Assembly (NCBI GenBank): GCA_019096065.1
Contig: JAGUCH010000003.1
Location: 9,548,001 to 9,612,000, forward strand
Origin: Paracyclopina nana
Lineage: Eukaryota; Arthropoda; Copepoda; Cyclopoida; Cyclopettidae
Direction of reading: 5' to 3'
Length of the DNA stretch: 64,000 bases
Each line of letters opens with the position of its first letter. The first letter of the stretch is position 1. Below, piece by piece: positions 37,007-49,188 of the stretch. The notes beneath the pieces were generated by a model that was not told the origin of the DNA, ran no database searches, and was given only the letters and a program-made list of their open reading frames with translations. The position numbers were made by a program, and so were the translations under genes.

Positions 37007-37320
37007 TTTGGGTGGTTATTTTTGGATTCTTCAAATAAGACGGCTGATTTTGGCTTTTTTGGGAAGTATTGGCATCATTTCTCAGCTCACAAGATGTCAG
37101 ACATAGTCAGCATGTATTTAAATACTATAAGGAAAAACTGGCTCAAAGACTGATCAAAAGCACATAGTCAGCCATGAGTTGCTTTTTATGTAGTGCAGCT
37201 CGCAATAGTCAGCCATTTTACTTCAATGAAATAAAAGACTCAAGCTGACTATCGCAGCTACTTAAGCACGTTTACATAGTCACATAGTGCCTATGAAAAA
37301 ACACGCCACGGATCGGGCCA

Positions 37321-40008
37321 GCATCTAGAATTAGAGCACAGTCCAAAAATTGCAAATCTGTCAAAATGTGGCGCTACTTGTATTTTCGGCCTGCTTAAAA
37401 TTAGCTAATAAGAGTATAATTAAAAAACAATCCACTAATTTGCCAAAAAGGAAAGCTAAAGTTGATGGGATTTTAACAGGTATGGAACCAATTTGAAGAA
37501 TGTCAAAAAGAGCAAGACAATGGCGCTACTTTGATTTTGCGAGCTTCAGCTGTCATCTTTTGAGTTCTTTGAACCTCTTTTTGTGCTCTTTGTAATCAGA
37601 TGATCATGGCCCACAAGTGATCCTTTTACAGCCCATACAACATTTGTGCCAAGCCCTTTATCTCAAATGCAGTGCAAGCAAAAAGTGAAACTTGGCCAAA
37701 TTATCACCGCAACTTATTTAATTATGAAATTATTTAGCTTGCTTTCACACTTCCATTTTTTGCCCCATTTTTAATGACTCACCTGGGTGGAAATTGCCCA
37801 CTTATACAATAATTAGGTGAGAAATTGCCCAGGTTTTTTTGGGGGAAACTAATAACTGACAACTTGGCGTGACTCTGCCGACGAGGAGGAAAATCGCATT
37901 TTTTAGCCATAAAAAGCCACAAGCAAACTGGAAAGCAGCACAATGTATGCAATAGGTAGGCATGTGGACTAAAAAAGAGTTCAATGCTTCCTAAATTCAA
38001 TTTTAAAATTAGGCCTGCTATTTAATGATCAAAAAGAACAAACTAGGCCCGATATGACTTGTTACTGCACTTGCAGCTATTTATGAGGCAATTATAAGCC
38101 AAAATTTGACGTTAATTACTCTAAGGTCTAGACTTGAAAACTAAAATGGCTTCATTTTCTAAAATTAGTTTTTGGGCCTTTTTTATGATGGCAATTGTCA
38201 CATTTTTGAGTCACAATTAATTTTTTTAAAGCAAGTTCAAAATTGGCCTTTTCTGGCAAGTTATGGCGACCATCACAAAACTATGAAAAATGTAAAATAA
38301 ACATAAAGCACTGTTTGATAAGTATTTTTTTTTTGCTATTCACTCAATGCAATCTAAAATAGCAAGGGAGAAGAATGAGACATTCACTCCTTTTTAAGGC
38401 ATGCACAGTGGGTAAATTGCATTTTTTCTGAGCCTTTAAAAGGAACTAGTCAACATATAGAAAATTGATTATTTTATTTTTGACTTGTCCAGCGAGAAAA
38501 GGGGCCAATTTATCCACTGTGGGATGAAGGAAGTGAAACTTGAATTTGCATGCCTCAGCTTGACTCTGTGTCAACTTTATGTGGAATATAAAAAAAGGAG
38601 TGATGTTACGTACCCGTTGTTTTAACTGGGTGGGCCGCATCACATAAAGTGTTCTCAGTTTAATTCTGAGCATCCAAGCCAGCTTTTTAATTATATTACA
38701 TAGCCTCTTTCTTCAAGCTCCTACACCAAAAAAATGCTGCATAGAAATGTTAATTAAAGCGCCGTTCATGTACTGCGTAATTCATCATTTTTGGACAGCC
38801 TTTCAATCAGTGTAAAAATCACATTTTGAGACTGATTCCAGTGCCAGATAAGTTTGCTAAAATGTGGAGCAGGTGAACCAGGCCTTATTATTCAACTATA
38901 TACTTAAGTTTGAAGAAGCTACTATGTTTAGCAGACCAGAGGGATGGTCAAAACTGAGGTAGCTCAAAAATCACCCATTATGCAGTAAAAAGGGTCTAAT
39001 AAAGTGGTAGGAACAGAGCATGCGCAATAAAACAAAAAAGAGCAAAAGCATTAACCAGTAGCCACACATTTTTTATGGCCCAGCATGAGCTGTAAATTTT
39101 CCCGAACTCGCCACATTTGAAAAGTGAAAAATGCCATGATTTATTTTTTGGCAACAGTTGCTCCCTAAAAATTGGCTATAAAATCGAGTTTTTAAATCCA
39201 ATTTAATGTGATTTAGGTGGCAAATATGGAGGCAATCGTAAAAAACTGCACCAAAAAAGGCCCTCGTCAGCTGATAGCTAACAAGAAGAGAGTGAAATAG
39301 CAATAATTGGACAAAATTGCAGCCTTGCAAAAATTTTCAATTTATTGCCAAAAATGACATCTGTGTGAGAAGTTGATGCAAAAAAGGGCTTCTCCATTAA
39401 TCATACGCGTTTCTGGGAAGGGAAAACATCTCTGTAAGTTATGGTGGTCAATTTGCGCATTTTTGCGCACTTAACTGTTTTCTAGCAATTTGTTTAGAGC
39501 TGGATATTTTGTGAGGTAAGTGAAGCAGCGCCTTTCCTTATGATGTGCGCGTGGAGCTTTACGCGCCGCTGCTCTTTACACGCACCGTAGAAATTTCTCA
39601 GTTGCTTCTCCACAGCCAATGTTGTGGCCAAACCCTTGGCTAAAACAGCTACATTTTATGCTACACTGAAAAAAAAACATGCACAGTGAATTGTTCTGCT
39701 TCTCTAGGCAACCGGACAAACTTGGTAAGCTGTTATGCTTGAAAACGTATTTCAATGGTCTGAAAGAAACTTATGGAAAACAACTTAAAAAAGTGTGACA
39801 AGAAGCTTATTTGAAATCAAATCGGGTTTTTATAGAATTAAGAGCGGTCTTCGCGCAAAAATAACTTTTTACAAAAAAGTGTGTTCATTACGCGAAAATG
39901 TGGCTTTTTGTGAAAATTGTATTGAAAATTATACTTTTTATGAAAATAGCATTAAAAAGTGCTTTTCATGAAATACAATAAAAAGTATTTTTTAACAATG
40001 TAGACTAA
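37321..40008. other. Intergenic, no recognised gene
   Basis: This is AT-rich and has only short frames. GCAGGTGAACCAGGCCTTA near 38870 matches one end of the inverted-repeat element at 43443-43672, so it may be a solitary or truncated copy end. Confidence 0.45.
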
Positions 40009-40176
40009 GGCTTAGTCTTTCGCAAGTTTTGTTAAGTCACGCTATTTAAATAGCTCATAACATAAAACGTATTTAAATGGCAGCTATTTAAATACATTCA
40101 GAGGCTATTTAAATACATTTTATGCTATGAGCTATTTAAATAGCGTGACTATACAAAACTTGCGAAAGACTAAGCC
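40009..40176. mobile_element. Palindromic MITE, family P (intact copy)
   Basis: This 168-bp palindrome has perfect GGCTTAGTCTTTCGCAAG termini and the TATTTAAATA interior. TAA sits on both outer sides, a likely 3-bp target duplication. It is nearly identical to the copy at 12857-13023. Confidence 0.88.
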
Positions 40177-40390
40177 TAAGGCCCTGTTCCCTAGTGACGA
40201 AAGGGCGATCCCATATTCGAATTTTCAGTCAAGTTACCATGCTAAAACAGCAACATTACTTGATCAGTAAAGTTCAGCTTGTTCTAGGCAAGTACGGTTC
40301 GTTTTAGCCATATTCAGTTGACCGCTGAAACGCCAACGCGTTGTACATCAGCAGCTGATGAGCAAAGTTAGCTTTTCTCTTGGCTCAATT

Positions 40391-40890
40391 AAGGCCTGGA
40401 TCAGCTGGTCCTGATTGCAGCGCATTTTCGGTCATAATTTCAGCTGCTGTTTGTAATTGCGCTGCAATTTAATGCTGTGTTCATCTATAAAGGAAATTTT
40501 TTTCCTTCCGTTAAATTGCGTTTTACTTAAGCCTCCTATTTTAGTATTGATCTTTTTTACTCACTTTTGATAGCTTTAAGTAAACCACTTTTCCCACCTC
40601 TTATGGTCACATGAGTTTGAAGTGTTTTAATTAATCAGGAGTACGAAAACTTAGGCATTTCATTTAAGGCTGTCGTAAGATTTTAAGGAAACGAGGCATA
40701 GGTGAACACCCCATAAGTGGATCAGCTACTACAGATAATTGCGTTGCAAATTCGGCGAGCAAAGCAGCGGCGGAACATTAAGAGTCAAATCAACCAAACC
40801 TTTGCTATTTAAGTTGGCCGAATTTTTGGCCTTATTTTTTCATAACAGAGGCCCTCAAAATTGCGGTGAAATAACCAGCTGATCCAGGCC
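40391..40890. mobile_element. ~500-bp element with GGCCTGGATCAGCTGGT ends
   Basis: The 17-base terminus GGCCTGGATCAGCTGGT is matched exactly by ACCAGCTGATCCAGGCC at the other end. The interior has no open frame of note. It sits about 230 bp upstream of the glycosyltransferase start codon. Confidence 0.65.
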
Positions 40891-41118
40891 AAAGAAAGCA
40901 TATGAGAACACTTTTTGTAGCTAAGTTCAGTCTGGCAACTAAACTTAAACAAGCAAGTTAGTATTTGAAATAAAATTAAACTAAGTTAGTCTACCGACAT
41001 AAATATCTGGGAACTGAAGTAAACTTAGCTATTTTCCACACTCAACTTGACAGGTCCATTTTCGACAAAATTGGTTTGGATTATGATTTAATTGCATTAT
41101 TTGGATTTCAGGCTAAAG

Positions 41119-44100
41119 ATGAGAGTCAACAAGCAGACGTTCAACATCTTGGCTTTCAGCCTCTTTTTGGCCACCTTTTGCATCCTCACTGTCTACCATC
41201 AGCAGCAGAGTGAATTTCAGTCCAATGGCAACAATGGAGCCAACTCAGTTGTGGAGCTCACAATGGCCTCGGCCTACAGAAGGGCTCGGCCTCAGGATGA
41301 TGATGATTTCTCCAGCCTCTTGTCGCAAGCCACATCTGGTCGGGAATTCACAGGGGTGCCCTACCGCACATTTCCTCCCCACGAGGCCAAATTCGACAAG
41401 CCCTTCAGAGTACAGAGGCTGAATTTGCCCGAGGCAGAAAAGTGGGGCAAAAAGTGCCAATTTTGGGCAGTGGTCACCACTATTTTTTCTCCACCTCAAG
41501 AATCCGTGAGAAGGCTGCTATATAGGCCTAATTGGTGCATTGTCGTGGTTGGAGACAAAGGCAAGCCCAAGGTAAGACAATTGATGTGTAATTGTGCTAT
41601 TTTTAAGGCCTACCTCAAAATTCGATTGTACTCTTAGAATTGTTTTCCTCTGGTGACATTTGTTTACATCTTGGACGCGCGCGAGTATGCGGGCACGCCT
41701 CCCAAAAATAATGTAAACAAATGTGAAAATCCTTAAGAAAGGAGCCTTCACGTGTCACTACCATGAATAGAATATTTGGCAGCGATTTTACTCACGTTTC
41801 CTGACTTGTATGGCATTCAATTTGACATCAAAATTGAATAGAAAAGCTAATACTATTAGACGTCCAAGGCGGAGGAGAACGGTGCTTCACCGCCTTGGAT
41901 TATTTGAGTGAAGAGATTTAGATGTTTTTCCAGCTGAACTTTAATGGCAACAGCTTTTATTTGCAGCTTTTACAGCTTTGGATCACTCGAGCAGGACTCT
42001 GAGGCAAATTAAAAAAGCCAAAATTACAGTTGTTAACAGAATTTAATGACTTAAGAAAAGACTAACCAGACATCAGAAAAAAAATGTTCCAGACATGTGG
42101 TCAAGCTGAAAATTACTGACGATTACTTTTGTCTTTTTGTCATTGTGCATTAGACTCTGCTGGCACTTTCACCATATCAGAATTATGGTGAGAATCACAT
42201 TAATCAGCCAGAATTGCCTTAAATCACTCCTAAGGCAAATAATAGCTTGACAGTTATAGGCCATAATTCAGGCCAGATGCTCGCAGGTTTCTGCACTAAA
42301 TAGTCGGCTCTTTTTACCCCATAAAATTGCTAATTTTGTGTCTAGAGCTGTGGGTGGCACAAGGCTATTATAATTAAACCCATCCAAAAATTATGGCTTT
42401 TTAAGAGGCATCATTAGCTCTTTTTGCCTCCTGCTGACCTACTTGCAAAGAATGGCTTTATTTGCTTAATGAAGAGTGAGGAAAAGTCCTAAATCATCTT
42501 TCAAGGGAAAATCAGGCCTGAATTGGATTTTAAGAGGCAAGGTGTCAAAATGGCATTTAAAAAGCCATTAACATTCATAAAGCATCTGTGCTGATTGATT
42601 TTGAAACAATAGTGTCCAATCCATTAGCAGATTGAACAGGTGTTTTAAAGCTGGAGAGTGACGCAATTTTAATGGGAACTCATCTGAAAAATTCCATATG
42701 ACCAGGAAAAAAAAGTAATTGTTTATTTTATGGTGAATCAGTGACATAGAATTCAATCCCTAGACTTGGGTGCAGTTGTTAGCACTGATGCTAATCACAG
42801 CTCAATAATTTCATCAGGAAAGATAAATAATGAGACGTTCATCTACATTTCATTTTTCTGATCTGCGTCAAAACTTCCCATGCTTCCCAATTCAGTTTCA
42901 ACTCCAAACACTGAAATCAAGCAGAAATATTTCTTCACATTGAGATTAACTTAGATTCTGCAGATGGCCGTTTCAATGACATATCGTAAAAAGAACCGGT
43001 TGTTTGGGTCAATCTCCACTTTAGCAATTTCAAGCACTGCCAAAGGCACCCAAAGATTATTTTTGATAGCTAGGGATAATTTCATTGATGAGGCTCTGAG
43101 AAAAAGTTGCTCTAGTAATAATAACAGAGAAGTGAGCAGCCATCATCTGTTGTGAAAAATCCTCTGCTACATATCATGGCAGGTCTCATTTTAGACCAAT
43201 TGCTGCTGCACCAACTGATGATTTCCAAAGCCACAACAGCTGGCCACAGGGGACAAAGTGAGAGAGAAAAAAAGAGTTGAATCCTACTTTAAAAATTCTT
43301 TTAAACTTTTTGTTTTGCTACATTGATTTCAGTTTAGGATGCTGAAAATAAAATTGAAAGTGTCAATCAAGTCTCATTGATTGACACTTCAATCACCTCA
43401 GTTATTTTGACAAAATAAACTAATTTTGTGATGTAATCAATTAAGGCCTGGTTCACCTGCGATATTATGATCAAAATATCGAGCGATATTATGCTGATAT
43501 TTGCAAATATCTGGTACTTCCAAAATTATTTTTTAATTTTTTTCTTCGGATTCGGTCTTTTGGTACCAAAAGCCATCCTACAGCAGCATCTAAATTCTCA
43601 GTTTCTCAGTATTTCGCTCCGATATTTTGACAAAATATCAGATATTATAAGCAGGTGAACCATGCCTAAATTAGATTGTCATCAAAACAAAAGTTTTTCT
43701 TAGGAGATGCAATGAGTGTGCCATAGGCCAAAAGGAAAAATGAAGTAGGCAAAATGGTTAGCATTTTCCCAATCAATCATGACTTTAGAACTGTCCAACT
43801 GTGTTGCCTGGCTACCTTAAATTTCACCTTGAATTTCACACTGCATGTTACAGTTAGATGGCATAGGAAATGAGGCCATCTTCCTTTCAATTTTTTAAGC
43901 ATTACCATTCATTTTGTGCTAGTGCAAATATTATGCTAATGTAAATGCACTTATAGCAAGTGCACACAGTGTGTAATGTGCTTCTTTAAATCAAAATTAA
44001 TCAGATGAGGTGGGCCTCCTTATGCCAAGTCTTCTTGCATACAAAATGTGCATAAATAGAATAAATCTTGTGGAAAAAAGGTTACATGGTGTGCAGAGTG

Positions 44101-47100
44101 TGTGTATAATTTGTGAAAGTGACTCTCCTTTGTTCAGAGAAGTTCCCAACTAAACTCTGCCTTCTCATCATTACAATTAATTCAGCAACAACTTTTATGA
44201 ACCCCTTAAAATTACCAGGCCAATTTTCTGACTTCTGAAATAAGCACTGTCATTACAAGAAGCAGAGCTCAAAAAAGCTTTGTGTTGGCTTCCAACATCA
44301 CTATAGCAACCAGTTAACTATTCATGACGGAATTTGCTAGCATTATTGATCTCCAATGTCAAGCTAGCCACACAAAAAATAGAAAATATCACTTAGCTTA
44401 ACATAACATTTTCTTGTGCAGTAGTAGTACATGACAAAAAGTCATGATTCAAATGAAACTTACCTTGATGTCCTTTAGCTTTTCTAAAAGTAGTACAGTG
44501 AAACTTTGTAGGTAAATTAATAGATTCCAATCAAATGAGTCAGAAGTGAGACCCAATTTTAACTTTTCAGTTTACTTTCAGAGTCCACAAAATTAAAATT
44601 GACCACAAAGTGAAATTATTTGTTTGTGTCAAAAATTCAAGCACATATTGTTGCTGATCACGCAACTTAAAGTTGTAAATAATGCATCTGCAAAATGCTC
44701 ACCAGCCTTCAGGTTAAACTACCAAATAAAAGACAATGGCAGCAGAAGATGCTAGTCATTTGAATTAGCAAACCCCCTACAAATGCTTCTAAACATGAAA
44801 CATTTCACCATAGGTCAAGAAGATTGCTAAAAAAAATTTTCCTTTCAGAATTACCATTTTGACAGTAGCCTTGGTGAGAATGTGATTTTCTTGTCAGAAG
44901 ATGCCCAATTAGGGCTTGGCATCCAGCTGAAAATGCCATGGAATTCATTTGGGAGGAAGAACATTTGTTACATCTTTGCCATAGCCCATGGTGCAAAAAT
45001 GATATGGGATTTTGATGATGACAACATCCTCAAGTTTTGGATCAAGGGAGCAGCTCCAGAGCACAGCCAATTGGATATTGAAGATTTCCTCAATGAAAAA
45101 GGTTGATTTCCTGCCACTGCACTCAAAATGTTCCAAAATGTTAACAAACATATTTACTTTTAAGACTTTCAGGTTGTGGAGCCCCAAATTGTGAACCCAA
45201 AGCTTCAAGCCTACAATCCCTACCCTTATTTAGGTGCTCCCTCCACGCCTTGTTGGCCACGTGGCTTCCCCATTGATTTGGTGCAAAATATTGAGACCTG
45301 GGAGACCAAAGTTGAGCCAATTTCAACTGAGCAGCCTAATCTGGGTGTCTTACAATCCTTGGCTGATATTCAGCCTGATGTGGATGCCATGTATCGTTTG
45401 ACACACAAAACGCCCTTTGTCTTTCAAAAAAGCCTCAAGGTAATTCCTACTCAATCATCTTGCTGATTGGCACTAAACCCCGATCTGTCATTCCTTGACA
45501 CGTGCCTCTGCTAGACCATTGTGATTTGAAGGCTTGAATTTCATTCCAAGAGTTTAAAGCTAATGAGCCTTTTTTGAAAATTGCTTGTGAATCAACCAGA
45601 GAAAACTTCTGATTTTTTGCAGCAATTTGTCATGTAATTTCTTATTATACCTTCTTGATTTTCTATTCAAAATTCCCTGCTGAGTTCAAAGTTGTGGGAT
45701 TTTTTGCTCATCTCACCAGGCAATTTATCTGATTGTCACTAAAAAAAAGGAGGAGCTTATTTCACATCAAGATAAGCTCATCTAACACACAATGGCATGC
45801 ATTCTCACCAAAAAAGGATTTTTGAGGCATAATCTGTGAATTTCTAATTTGAGCCACAAGAAAACTAATTTTAAGGCTAGAAAGTTTCTCTGCTAGGCAT
45901 TTTTTAAATTATGGAGATGGGGCAATTGAGCCATACACATTGCCACACTCATAATTGCAATTATGTTTGCTCATGGATGAGCTGCTCATCTACAATTATT
46001 TTCATTTTAACGATGCTCATGCCTTAGCCAAGTGGAATAACTTATTATTGGCTAAGAAACCTATCCAAATCAAATATGAAGCACTTGTTTTCTCATGTTT
46101 TGAGGCTCACTTTTCAATTTGCTGTGTAAAGTATAGCCATAATTTCTTTGATTTCTTTAAAAAAGCAAATTATGACGATTTCAGGACCAGTTTTGAGGAT
46201 TCCTAGCAAAGTGGCCACACCTTATAATGCCCAGGCTACATTGCACTTTTACAAGGCTTTCTGGGCCCTATATTTACCCATAAGTGTACCAGGCAGAGTG
46301 AGCGACATATGGAGAGCATATTTTGCCCAAATCCTGTTCCCAAGGTTGGGAATCCATGTTGGATTCATGCCTAGGCCTATTGTGGTGCAAGATAGAAATC
46401 CACACTCTTACACAGCAGATTTTGAAGCTGAATTACCACTTTACCTAAAAAGCTCAGCCCTGGTCAAACTTATCAGTGAAAAGATTAACCAGCCTGGCAA
46501 AAAGCAACATTTGGCTGTTGCCATGGAACAATTGTGGATAGACTTGTATGAAAGAGGCTACATTGAGCAGGACGATGTGTATAACCTACAAGATTGGCTG
46601 GTAACTCTACTCCAAGTTGGGTATACTTTTCCAGGTGAACAGCAGGAAGAATTACCCATGCAATGGGATGATGCCAATGGAAGTATACCCTTCTCAACCA
46701 AGCATTTTTCTAAGATGAGTGATCTTCAGCAAAATTATGACTTTGAGTGCAACTTGCCACCAAATGAAATAACCTTTGGCAATTCTGACCTTCATGAGGG
46801 CTGCAGGTCAGGACTAGCCAGCATTGTGAGTCACATGAGGCAGAAAATGACTCTTCTGGGAGTCAAGGGAAAACTGGTGAATTACCCTGAAATCAACAAG
46901 ATGCCAGGAGTGCTCACTTATACCAAAAAGTCCAGAGTTCTGAGTAGCTATGTGTCGCACACCAGCAACTTAACCAGTAACATGATAGTGGAGAATTACC
47001 GCTATTACAGAGATGATGTGATCATGGGCAAAATTGATGCCTACATTTGCACCTTTCCTGCTGCCATGTGCCAACTGTGGATGGCCTTTGAAGACAAGGC

Positions 47101-47950
47101 CATTGTTTTCATACCAGCCCATAGGTATAACCTGGGCAGGTGTACAGTCAAAGAGTGGACATTACTAGACAAACAGCTAAAAATACTGAGCAAATACCAA
47201 CAGAATACGATAGGAGCCATGTCCAGGTATGACATGGAATACCTCAGGTATTACACAGGGTTAAAGCCCTTACTGGTGCCCAGCTATGCAGGGTATTATC
47301 TTGACAAAGCTGAATACCAACAACCAGTTAAATCAGAGTACCTGATCTTCACTGTGAGGGACACTGTGCCAGCCTTTATCAATGGGGTCAAACAGGCCTT
47401 ACTGCCAGAATTCAAGGCTGAGTTTGTGCATGACATTTACAAGTTTTACAGCCAGGAGGATTTAACCAGTCACCCTGCCATCATCAGCCTACCCTATTCA
47501 GTCATGTCAAACCGGTTAACAGAGTGGTATAGCCTGGCTATACCCCTATTCATGCCCAGCCCAAAGTTTTTCCTGCACTACTTTGATGGGGCTTACACTG
47601 GCTTGGGCCATGACCGAACCAGCACCTCAAAGCCCTATTGTGCCAATGACCCTGACTTGGAGGCCAAAATGAGGCCCAAATTCGAGGATGGGCTGAGTTA
47701 CCATCCATACAGTCCAAATGTGGACATGGCTGAAGATCCAGAGGCTGAAATGTACTGGATGCAATATGCTGACTTTTATGACTGGCCTCACATTGTGCTG
47801 TTCGATTCATACGCCCATTTGAAGGAATTGGTGCAAGTCACTGACTTGCAGAGTGTCCATTTGAAAATGAAAGAAGAGATGAAAGTGAGGAAGTTTTTAG
47901 TGGACAAAGCCTGGTGTGATATAGCTGCAAGAGCCAGCAACTTTTCCTAG
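41119..47950 (+). CDS. DUF288 (STELLO-type) Golgi glycosyltransferase
   Basis: Four coding exons, 41119-41571, 44849-45101, 45165-45439 and 46166-47950, give 921 residues. This is a type II membrane protein, with a short basic N-terminus and one TM helix at about residues 8-26 (FNILAFSLFLATFCILTVY). The lumenal DUF288 region begins near KKCQFWAVVTTIF. It includes NWCIVVVGDKGKPK, FGRKNICYIFAIAHGAK and the acidic WDFDDDN motif (residues 204-210), a likely metal/nucleotide-sugar site. It also has AYNPYPYLGAPSTPCWPRGFP and later SVPGRVSDIWRAYFAQ. Plant STELLO proteins act in the Golgi on cellulose synthase; animal roles are little known. Exons 3 and 4 must start at AAG acceptors (45164 and 46165). 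The nearby CAG sites at 45172 and 46184 would shift the frame. An acceptor 7 bases before the ATG implies a 5' noncoding exon. Confidence 0.87.
41860..41905. other. Short strong hairpin in intron 1 of the glycosyltransferase gene
   Basis: TCCAAGGCGG and CCGCCTTGGA form a perfect 10-bp stem around a 17-base loop. It is too short for a standard microRNA precursor. Its role is unknown. Confidence 0.4.
43358..43389. other. Perfect 13-bp hairpin in intron 1 of the glycosyltransferase gene
   Basis: AAGTGTCAATCAA and TTGATTGACACTT enclose a six-base loop. It is a cruciform or RNA hairpin of unknown role. Confidence 0.45.
43443..43672. mobile_element. ~230-bp MITE in intron 1 of the glycosyltransferase gene
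   Basis: The terminus AGGCCTGGTTCACCTGC is matched by GCAGGTGAACCATGCCT at the other end. Inside each end are GATATTAT and ATATTTTG-type inverted arms. It is noncoding and transposon-like. A possible stray end lies near 38870. Confidence 0.75.
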
Positions 47951-48081
47951 GAGTTTACCATTACTATTTAGTGCCATTTCTCATTTCTTTTGATGTATTC
48001 AATGATTATATTCTTCTAGCTGTGATGTTAATTATCTAAGTCAGAATCAGTTTTTTGATACTTTTAGCAATATTACAAAAC

Positions 48082-48087
48082 AATAAA
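48082..48087 (+). terminator. Polyadenylation signal of the glycosyltransferase gene
   Basis: AATAAA lies 130 bases after the stop codon on the coding strand and is followed by a TTG-rich stretch. Confidence 0.65.
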
Positions 48088-48099
48088 ATTGTTGCTGAA

Positions 48100-49185
48100 A
48101 AACCACCCAAATGTTGGACTTATCAATTTCAGGTATCATTTGAAGGATAAATATTCTTCAGGCCTCCAAAGAGGAGCATTTGAATGCTGTGCTTTGGTAA
48201 AATGTGCTAATGTCACGTGGAATGTGCCCAAGTTTGCAATTTTTTTGCAAAGACTCAGAGGAATTTACGACTGTCACGTTTGTTTTACTGCAACTTTTCT
48301 CGAGACTTTATAGCCTGAAAATGCATTGGTAACTATTCAAGCAATAAGCCCAAAAAAGGGCCAAATTGCAAATCATTCAGAGCACAAAAAGGTTGTTTTT
48401 AGCAAAGGCGACGATGATGTGGGAAAGTGTGATAAAAGCAATTTCACGCCGACAGATGTGTGAGAAGCACCAAGCTAGCCAGGTCTTTAATTAAACTTTT
48501 GCGCCATTAAAAAAGTGCATTCAAAGGGTGAAAAAAGAGTGACTCTGCAAATGCAGTGTTGTTGAGCTGGAACCGTGACAAAATTGGCATGGCATGCCAC
48601 ATTAAGCCAAGATCTTTTGAAAGAAAGGCATGCAGGGTGTCCCGCTAAAATTAGAACTCCTTTAGTGCCCAAAGGTTGCGTGAGTAGCATCATAAATGTT
48701 GCGTTAGCAATTGTAATGTCAAAAGATATTTTCAGTTTTTATCTAAAACATGCCGAATCTAAGATAAAATATTGAAGATACATTGAAACATTTTTTATTT
48801 GACCAATCACATTCATTTTTTACTTTACAGTAGTAGTTGAATCAAAACACATATAGAATATTGGTATCAATCTTAATTTTTTTAAGGAAAAGGAAAAACC
48901 ATTCTAAATAATTATCTCCTTTCGGAGGCTCCATAATACCATTAACATGCAACCACACGATCAAATTGTGAAGAAGGTCTCGTAATTTACGAGCTTTTCT
49001 AAGTTTGAAACACAGTTCATTCGCAAAACTCTCATCATGCACAATTATAAAGTTTTTATGTAACCTAAAATGGTGGTGGGAGACCAAGAAAGGTATTCAT
49101 GGTTTTTTTAATGAGTTTGGATACAAATTACCGCTGTACATTTTTTAAGTCCAAATTACCATTGAGTATGAATTCTTGGACTTGA
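48100..49185. other. Convergent intergenic region
   Basis: This lies between the 3' ends of the glycosyltransferase gene (+) and the first 7TM gene (-). CAGGGTGTCCCGCTAAAATT near 48632 looks like one end of a mariner-type element. I cannot find a matching partner nearby. Confidence 0.4.
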
Positions 49186-49188
49186 TAT

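Larger units (their letters stand above)
27386..37319. mobile_element. ~9.9-kb TIR-bounded block carrying satellites
   Basis: The left end (27386-27438) begins GGCCCGATCCGTGGC and runs to GACTATGTAAACGTG. The right end (about 37267-37319) is its reverse complement, with only four differences over 53 bases. AGC lies just outside both ends and could be a 3-bp target duplication. CTTAAGTAGCT follows inside both ends, and TATTTAAATA blocks follow in both subterminal regions (27490-27545 and about 37113-37125). Inside are small inverted repeats and three tandem arrays. No transposase-like frame is visible, so the block is either non-autonomous or a composite. I infer mobility from the ends alone. 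Confidence 0.6.

Noticed and set aside
42964-43155. Open frame inside intron 1 of the glycosyltransferase gene
   Set aside because: It is short and lies within an intron required by the conserved protein. No similarity to the DUF288 domain or another family.
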